Assembly: GCA_016199985.1 (NCBI GenBank)
Contig: JACQFQ010000020.1
Coordinates: forward strand, 148,978 to 212,977
Source of the DNA: Verrucomicrobiota bacterium
GTDB taxonomy: Bacteria; Verrucomicrobiota; Verrucomicrobiia; Limisphaerales; UBA11320
DNA: 64,000 nucleotides
Direction: 5' to 3'
Shown here piece after piece: positions 59,891-64,000 of this stretch; position 1 is the stretch's first letter, and every line of letters starts with the position of its first letter. Below the pieces are notes generated by a model that made no database searches, was not told where the DNA came from, and was given only the letters and a program-made list of their open reading frames with translations. The translations under genes were made by a program, and so were the position numbers.

Positions 59891-60856
59891 ATGAGCGGCG
59901 CCTGCATCGTCACCGGCGCCGCGGGGTTTATCGGCAGTCATCTTGTGGATCGCTTGCTGGCCTCGGGGCAACGGGTGGTCGGCGTCGACAACCTCTCGCT
60001 CGGACGTCGCTCGCATCTCGCCCAGGCCATGCGGATGGCGAGCTTCGAGTTTCGGGAGTTGGATGTCAACGACTACGACAAGCTCCTCGCCACGGCGCGC
60101 GAATCGCATGCGCGCCACCCCATCGACACCCTCTGGCATCTCGCGGCGAACTCCGATATCCAAGCCGGAGCCGCGCGGCCCGAAGTCGATCTCCGGTCCA
60201 CCTTCCTCACCACGTTCCACGCGCTGAAGCTCGCCCACGATCTCCAGATCCCTCACTTCGCGTTCGCGTCCACATCCGCGGTTTACGGCGTGCAAAAAGG
60301 ACTCCTCACCGAGGACGGCGGGCCGTGGTTCCCCATTTCCACATACGGCGCGATGAAGCTCGCGTCGGAGGCCACGATCACCGCGTCGCTGGAGCGGCAT
60401 CTGCGTCGCGCCTGGATTTTTCGTTTCCCCAACGTGGTCGGCAGCCGCGCCACCCATGGCGCGCTCTATGACTTCATCCGCAAGCTGCGCAAGAACCCGT
60501 CGGAGCTCGAGGTGCTGGGCGACGGAACGCAGGAGAAGCCCTACCTGCACGTGAGCGAACTGATCGACGCGATGATGCACCTCCGGGAGCGGGCCCAGGA
60601 TCGGCTGAACTACCACAACATCGCGCCCCGCGACACCGTCACCACCGTGCGCCACATGGCGGAGTCCGCGGTCCGCCTGGCGGCCCCGGGCGCAAGGATC
60701 CGCTACACAGGCGGGGATCGTGGATGGGTCGGCGATGTTCCAAAGTTTGCCTACTCGATTCAGAAGATCGAGCGCGCCGGATGGTCGCCGCGCATGACCT
60801 CCAACGAGGCCGTGGAACGAGCGCTTCAGGAAATCGCGACGGAAAACCCCGCGTGA
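59891..60856 (+). CDS. NAD-dependent sugar epimerase/dehydratase (extended SDR)
   Basis: 321-residue extended short-chain dehydrogenase/reductase. Nucleotide loop TGAAGFIGSHLVDRLL at residues 8-23, VVGVDNLSLGRR, LWHLAANSDIQAGAARPEVD, the Ser-x-Tyr-x3-Lys site in ASTSAVYG and STYGAMKLASE (Tyr about 151), IFRFPNVVGSRATHGALYDF and GDGTQEKPYLHVSELIDAM. This is the GalE/WbpP type pattern, acting on a nucleotide-linked sugar; given the adjacent heptose genes the substrate may be a GDP-heptose or a UDP-hexose. ATG 59891 is preferred over TTG 59876. First gene of a plus-strand operon with hddC-gmhB and hddA. Confidence 0.88.
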   Translation: MSGACIVTGAAGFIGSHLVDRLLASGQRVVGVDNLSLGRRSHLAQAMRMASFEFRELDVNDYDKLLATARESHARHPIDTLWHLAANSDIQAGAARPEVDLRSTFLTTFHALKLAHDLQIPHFAFASTSAVYGVQKGLLTEDGGPWFPISTYGAMKLASEATITASLERHLRRAWIFRFPNVVGSRATHGALYDFIRKLRKNPSELEVLGDGTQEKPYLHVSELIDAMMHLRERAQDRLNYHNIAPRDTVTTVRHMAESAVRLAAPGARIRYTGGDRGWVGDVPKFAYSIQKIERAGWSPRMTSNEAVERALQEIATENPA

Positions 60857-60873
60857 ACGCCGTGGCAACGCCG

Positions 60874-62217
60874 ATGAATCAAGTGGCGATCCTTGCGGGA
60901 GGCCTGGGAACGAGGCTGCGCGCGCGCCTGGGCGATCTGCCGAAGCCCATGATCCCCATCGCGGGACAGCCGCTTCTCGCCCGCCAGATCGAGCTGGCGC
61001 GCCGCCACGGATTTCATCGCGTCACCCTGTTCGTTTGCCACCGCCCCGACCTCATCGAGAGGGAGCTCGGCGACGGACGGCGGTGGGACATCCAACTGGA
61101 TTACGTCGCCGAGACCGCGCCGCTGGGCACCGCCGGCGCTGTGCTCGCGGGCTGGGACGATCTGGAAGAGGAGTTCGTGGTGATGTACGGCGACACGATG
61201 GTGAACCTCGACCTGACGAGGCTTTGCGCGACGCATCGACAGTCCGGAGCCGACGCCACGCTGGTATTGCATCCCAACAACCACCCCTTCGACTCCGACC
61301 TTGTGGAATGCGACGACAACGACCGTATCCTCGCCTTCCACAACCGACCGCACCCGCCGGGCCGCTGGTTTCAGAATCTCGTGAACGCCGGGCTCTATGT
61401 GATCCGACGCCCGGCTCTCGCCGGCTTCCACGACGCGTTCATCGCGGAGAAACCGCCGCGCGCCCTCGACTTTGGCCGCGACATCTTCCCCGCCATGCTC
61501 CGGCAGGGGAAGAAGCTCATGGGATACAACACGCCGGAATACATCAAGGACATCGGAACGCCTGAGCGCTACGACAAGGTCTGCGACGAGGTGGCGCGCG
61601 GCGTGGTGGAGCGCAGCTCGTTCACGCATCCGGCGCCGGCGGTGTTTCTCGACCGCGACGGCACGCTCAACCACGAGGCCGACGGGCTGAGATCCATCGA
61701 CCAACTGCGGCTGTTGCCGGGCGTGAGCGAGGCTGTGCAGGAGCTGAATCGGGGCGGCTTCCGCGTTGTCGTCGTCACGAACCAGCCCGTGGTCGCCAAG
61801 GGATTCGTGTCCGAGAAGCAGCTCCGCGAGATTCACAACAAGCTCGAAAGCCTGCTGGGACTCGAGCACGCCTACGTCGATCGCGTCTACTATTGTCCGC
61901 ACCATCCCGACGGCGGCTTTCCCGGCGAGCGACCCGAGCTCAAGATCGCCTGCGAATGTCGGAAGCCGGCCCCCGGGATGCTGCTGCGCGCCGCGCGGGA
62001 GCTGAATCTGGATCTCAAGAGGTCATGGATGGTGGGCGATACCACGGTGGACATGCAATGCGCGCGCAACGCGGGAGTGCGTCCCCTGCTGGTCGAGACC
62101 GGCCACGCCGGACGCGACGGACGTTTTTCCGCCAGCCCGGAGCGCTCCTTCCCAGGATTGCCCGAGGCGGTTCGATACATCCTTCAACAGTCCTCCCTTC
62201 CCGCCCCTGCGCCATGA
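60874..62217 (+). CDS. HddC-like nucleotidyltransferase fused to GmhB-like phosphatase
   Basis: 447-residue two-enzyme protein. Residues 1 to about 240: sugar-phosphate nucleotidyltransferase with VAILAGGLGTRLRARLGDLP and PKPMIPIAGQ, MYGDTMVNLDL metal Asp, NAGLYVIRRPAL; pattern of D-glycero-alpha-D-manno-heptose-1-phosphate guanylyltransferase (HddC). Residues about 255-447: HAD phosphatase with VFLDRDGTLNHE, VVVVTNQPVVAKGF, GmhB zinc ligands CPHHPDGGF and CECRKPAPGM, and MVGDTTVDMQCA. GmhB removes the C7 phosphate of heptose 1,7-bisphosphate and HddC adds GMP, consecutive steps. GTG 60853 is an alternative start. The stop overlaps hddA (ATGA). Confidence 0.87.
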   Translation: MNQVAILAGGLGTRLRARLGDLPKPMIPIAGQPLLARQIELARRHGFHRVTLFVCHRPDLIERELGDGRRWDIQLDYVAETAPLGTAGAVLAGWDDLEEEFVVMYGDTMVNLDLTRLCATHRQSGADATLVLHPNNHPFDSDLVECDDNDRILAFHNRPHPPGRWFQNLVNAGLYVIRRPALAGFHDAFIAEKPPRALDFGRDIFPAMLRQGKKLMGYNTPEYIKDIGTPERYDKVCDEVARGVVERSSFTHPAPAVFLDRDGTLNHEADGLRSIDQLRLLPGVSEAVQELNRGGFRVVVVTNQPVVAKGFVSEKQLREIHNKLESLLGLEHAYVDRVYYCPHHPDGGFPGERPELKIACECRKPAPGMLLRAARELNLDLKRSWMVGDTTVDMQCARNAGVRPLLVETGHAGRDGRFSASPERSFPGLPEAVRYILQQSSLPAPAP

Positions 62218-63197
62218 TCATCAGCCGCACCCCGCTTCGGATGAGCTTTGTTGGAGGAGGCAGCGACCTCCCCGTGTTTTCGCGCAAGTATGGCGGCGCG
62301 GTGGTGTCGACCACGATCAATCGCTACGTCTACATCACGGTGAACGCGAAGTTCGACCAACGCATCCGCGTGAGCTATTCGCGCACGGAAGACGTGAAAA
62401 GCGTCGAGAGAATCCGGCATCCGCTGGTCCGCGAGGCGATGAAAAGCGTCGGGATCGAAGGCGGGGTCGAAATCACGTCCGTGGCGGACATTCCGGCGAA
62501 AGGAACGGGGCTCGGATCCTCGAGCGCCTTCACCGTCGGGCTTCTCAACGCGCTGCACGCCCACGCCGAGCGACACGCCGCGGCCGAGCAGCTGGCGCGG
62601 GAAAGCTGCGAAATCGAAATCGAGCGCTGCGGCGAGCCGATCGGGAAGCAGGATCAATACGCCTCGGCCTATGGCGGACTCAACTACATCCAGTTTCTGC
62701 CCAACGACTCCGTTGTCGTGGAGCCCATCATTTGCAGGCGCGAGACCATCGCCCGGCTGGAGGAGAGCCTCATCGTCCTCTACACGGGCCTGACGCGCAG
62801 CGCGTCGACCATCCTCCGCCGTCAGCAGGCGTCGGTTCGAGGAGGGCGGAAGAAGCAGGACTCGCTGAAAAAGATGGTCGCCCTCGCGGGCGACTTGAAG
62901 CGGGAGCTGCAGCGAAACCGCCCGGAGTCCTTCGGCGAAATCATCCACGAGAACTGGCTGCTGAAGCGCGGCCTGGCGGAGGGGATCAGCAGTCCACGGA
63001 TTGATGACTGGTACTCCAGAGCGCGAGCCGCGGGAGCCGCGGGCGGCAAACTTCTCGGCGCGGGCAGCGGAGGCTTCCTGATGTTCTACGCCCCGCGCGA
63101 CCGGCACGAAGCCATCGCCGCCGCGCTCGCGGAGCTCCGGCCCATCCCCTTCCGATTCGAACCCCAAGGCAGCAAGATCCTCTTTGTCCATCATTGA
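62214..63197 (+). CDS. hddA: D-glycero-alpha-D-manno-heptose 7-phosphate kinase-like GHMP kinase
   Basis: 327-residue GHMP kinase. Begins IISRTPLRMSFVGGGSDLPV, the HddA/FKP-like start, has the ATP-binding GHMP motif PAKGTGLGSSSAFTVGLLNA at about 95, GKQDQYASAYGGLNYIQF with the catalytic Asp, and the third motif AAGGKLLGAGSGGFLMFYAP. HddA makes heptose 1,7-bisphosphate for the GDP-heptose branch used in S-layer, capsule or O-chain glycans. The direct overlap with an HddC-GmhB fusion supports this substrate. The isomerase GmhA is not in the window. Symbol is by similarity and context. Confidence 0.85.
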   Translation: MIISRTPLRMSFVGGGSDLPVFSRKYGGAVVSTTINRYVYITVNAKFDQRIRVSYSRTEDVKSVERIRHPLVREAMKSVGIEGGVEITSVADIPAKGTGLGSSSAFTVGLLNALHAHAERHAAAEQLARESCEIEIERCGEPIGKQDQYASAYGGLNYIQFLPNDSVVVEPIICRRETIARLEESLIVLYTGLTRSASTILRRQQASVRGGRKKQDSLKKMVALAGDLKRELQRNRPESFGEIIHENWLLKRGLAEGISSPRIDDWYSRARAAGAAGGKLLGAGSGGFLMFYAPRDRHEAIAAALAELRPIPFRFEPQGSKILFVHH

Positions 63198-63300
63198 GCG
63201 CGGAGAAGTTTCACCCTCGACTTGGACGGCGCGGGTCACTAGCAAATCGTTCGTTGCCCGGGGATTTCGGCGGACGATTCCCTGGTCATTCTCAAAGCCC

Positions 63301-63747
63301 ATGTCCCCGTCCATTCACAAGGCAAGCGTCATGCACGCGGCGCCCATCGCGGCGCTGTGCGCGGAGCTGGGCTATCCGGGAACGGTCGATGAGATCGCCG
63401 GACGCATCGAAGCCATTCGCGCCTCCGACGCGGACTTCCTAGGCGTCGCCGTCCTGGAAGACGGCCGGATCGCGGGTTGGATCCAGGCCCATGCGTCGCA
63501 CGTGCTCGAGTCGGGTTTTCGAGTCGAAATCATGGGCATGATCGTCGCGGCGGATTGTCGGCGCCTGGGCGTCGGTCGTGAGCTCGTTCAGGCGGCCGAG
63601 GGCTGGGGCCGCGAGCGGGGCGCCCCTCGGATCGTCGTGCGGAGCAACGTCGCAAGAGCCGAAAGCCACGCCTTCTATGCGGCTCTGGGGTATATCGAGA
63701 ACAAGACCCAGCGCGTCTACAGAAGAGGCCTGCAAGGCGAGCGATAA
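63301..63747 (+). CDS. GNAT-family N-acetyltransferase
   Basis: 148-residue acetyltransferase with start ATG 63301. GNAT motifs: FLGVAVLEDGRIAGWIQAHA, EIMGMIVAADCRRLGVGREL with the acetyl-CoA Arg/Gln-x-x-Gly-x-Gly/Ala loop, and IVVRSNVARAESHAFYAALG, YIENKTQRVYRR. Acetylates an amine on a small molecule or protein; because it follows the heptose genes (104-base gap) an amino-sugar acceptor is possible but unproved. No further genes of the operon appear before the next start at 63880. Confidence 0.85.
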   Translation: MSPSIHKASVMHAAPIAALCAELGYPGTVDEIAGRIEAIRASDADFLGVAVLEDGRIAGWIQAHASHVLESGFRVEIMGMIVAADCRRLGVGRELVQAAEGWGRERGAPRIVVRSNVARAESHAFYAALGYIENKTQRVYRRGLQGER

Positions 63748-63879
63748 CCCCGATCCCGCCACGTATTTGCCTTGTTTCCACGAGCCGGGCTGCTTAGCTA
63801 GCGCTGGACCCCGGACGGGACATGCGGTTCATGTCGAACCCCCCGCCCAGGGCTCATCGCGTAGTCGAATCGTTTGCTT

Positions 63880-64000
63880 ATGAACGTTGCCGCTATGGGA
63901 ACTCAGGGGAAGTCGCCCACCAAGGAATCGTCGTCTCGTCACAAGCCCAAATACCCGGGCCTCCGTGTGACCTGCAATGGAAACCAATTGGTGGCTCAAT
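63880..64000 (+). CDS. N-terminus of probable 2-oxoacid:acceptor oxidoreductase
   Basis: The window ends inside this frame, of which 40 residues are visible (SPTKESSSRHKPKYPGLRVT, then CNGNQLVAQ). The Pro-Gly-x-x-x-Thr-x-x-Gly-Asn-x-x-Val-Ala pattern resembles the start of pyruvate or 2-oxoglutarate:ferredoxin oxidoreductases, where a pyruvate-binding Thr-Asp/Asn-Gly loop is followed by the acidic YPITPST region, not yet reached here. Call is tentative; the stop and the rest of the protein are outside the window. ATG 63895 is an alternative start. Confidence 0.4.
   Translation, partial: MNVAAMGTQGKSPTKESSSRHKPKYPGLRVTCNGNQLVAQ

Noticed and set aside
1..64000. Mobile elements, prophage, CRISPR arrays, tRNA or rRNA genes
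   Set aside because: No transposase, integrase, phage-structural gene, direct-repeat array or tRNA cloverleaf was recognised on reading both strands.

Overview
This GC-rich window reads as a chromosome segment of a Gram-negative bacterium, most likely a member of the Verrucomicrobiota. The placement is inferred from a DUF1549/DUF1553 plus DUF1501 secreted-protein pair, autotransporter-type beta-strand-repeat and LamG giant secreted proteins, a complete mreBCD-mrdA-rodA rod cluster, lpxA and other outer-membrane functions, and a group-2 sigma factor whose regions 2-4 look like those of this phylum. I saw no tRNA, rRNA, CRISPR array, transposase, integrase or prophage. TAG, TGA and TAA all serve as ordinary stops.

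Layout. 1-2.1 kb: left-edge ECF sigma factor diverging from a small DUF6249-like membrane protein, then a fumarylacetoacetase-family hydrolase. 2.1-9.7 kb: proS converging on a minus-strand group of aspS, gspE, gspF and a YycJ/WalJ-like metallo-hydrolase. 9.8-13 kb: secreted three-repeat LamG protein ending at a strong terminator. 13-19.7 kb: a possible 53-residue basic protein, orphan parA, class III aminotransferase, rsmA, and the DUF1549/1553 and DUF1501 proteins. 19.7-23.9 kb (minus): leuB, an LpoB/COG3014/YcfL lipoprotein operon and a cysteine-containing hypothetical protein. 24-26.8 kb: two D-2-hydroxyacid dehydrogenases flanking an HpcH/HpaI aldolase. 27.1-34.7 kb: mreB, mreC, mreD, mrdA, rodA and RNase G/E, behind a promoter with a perfect palindrome touching the mreB start codon. 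34.8-42.3 kb: lpxA, a LolD-like/FtsX-type exporter pair, an LTA-synthase-like protein and a YbhE-type lactonase. 42.4-50 kb: a sigma-70 gene split by an in-frame amber codon, apt with a hairpin over its start, a PAP2-GT39 fusion, an OGG-type DNA glycosylase, an NTF2-like protein and a secreted glycoside hydrolase. 50-57.9 kb: ArsR-methyltransferase fusion, giant beta-strand-repeat/P-domain protein, YHS, DoxX and NRDE proteins. 57.8-64 kb: glycan locus (GT2, methyltransferase, epimerase, HddC-GmhB fusion, HddA, GNAT) and the first codons of a probable 2-oxoacid oxidoreductase.

Together the genes mainly serve the cell envelope: rod-shape peptidoglycan synthesis (mre/mrd, LpoB-like activator), LPS (lpxA, GDP-heptose enzymes, a GT39 lipid-carrier transferase fused to a PAP2 phosphatase), envelope export and secretion (GspE/F, LolD/FtsX), and large surface proteins. 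Translation (proS, aspS, rsmA, rng) and central metabolism (leuB, apt) genes are interspersed. The clearest oddities are the amber-interrupted sigma factor, the palindromes abutting mreB and apt starts, and the PAP2-GT39 and HddC-GmhB fusions.
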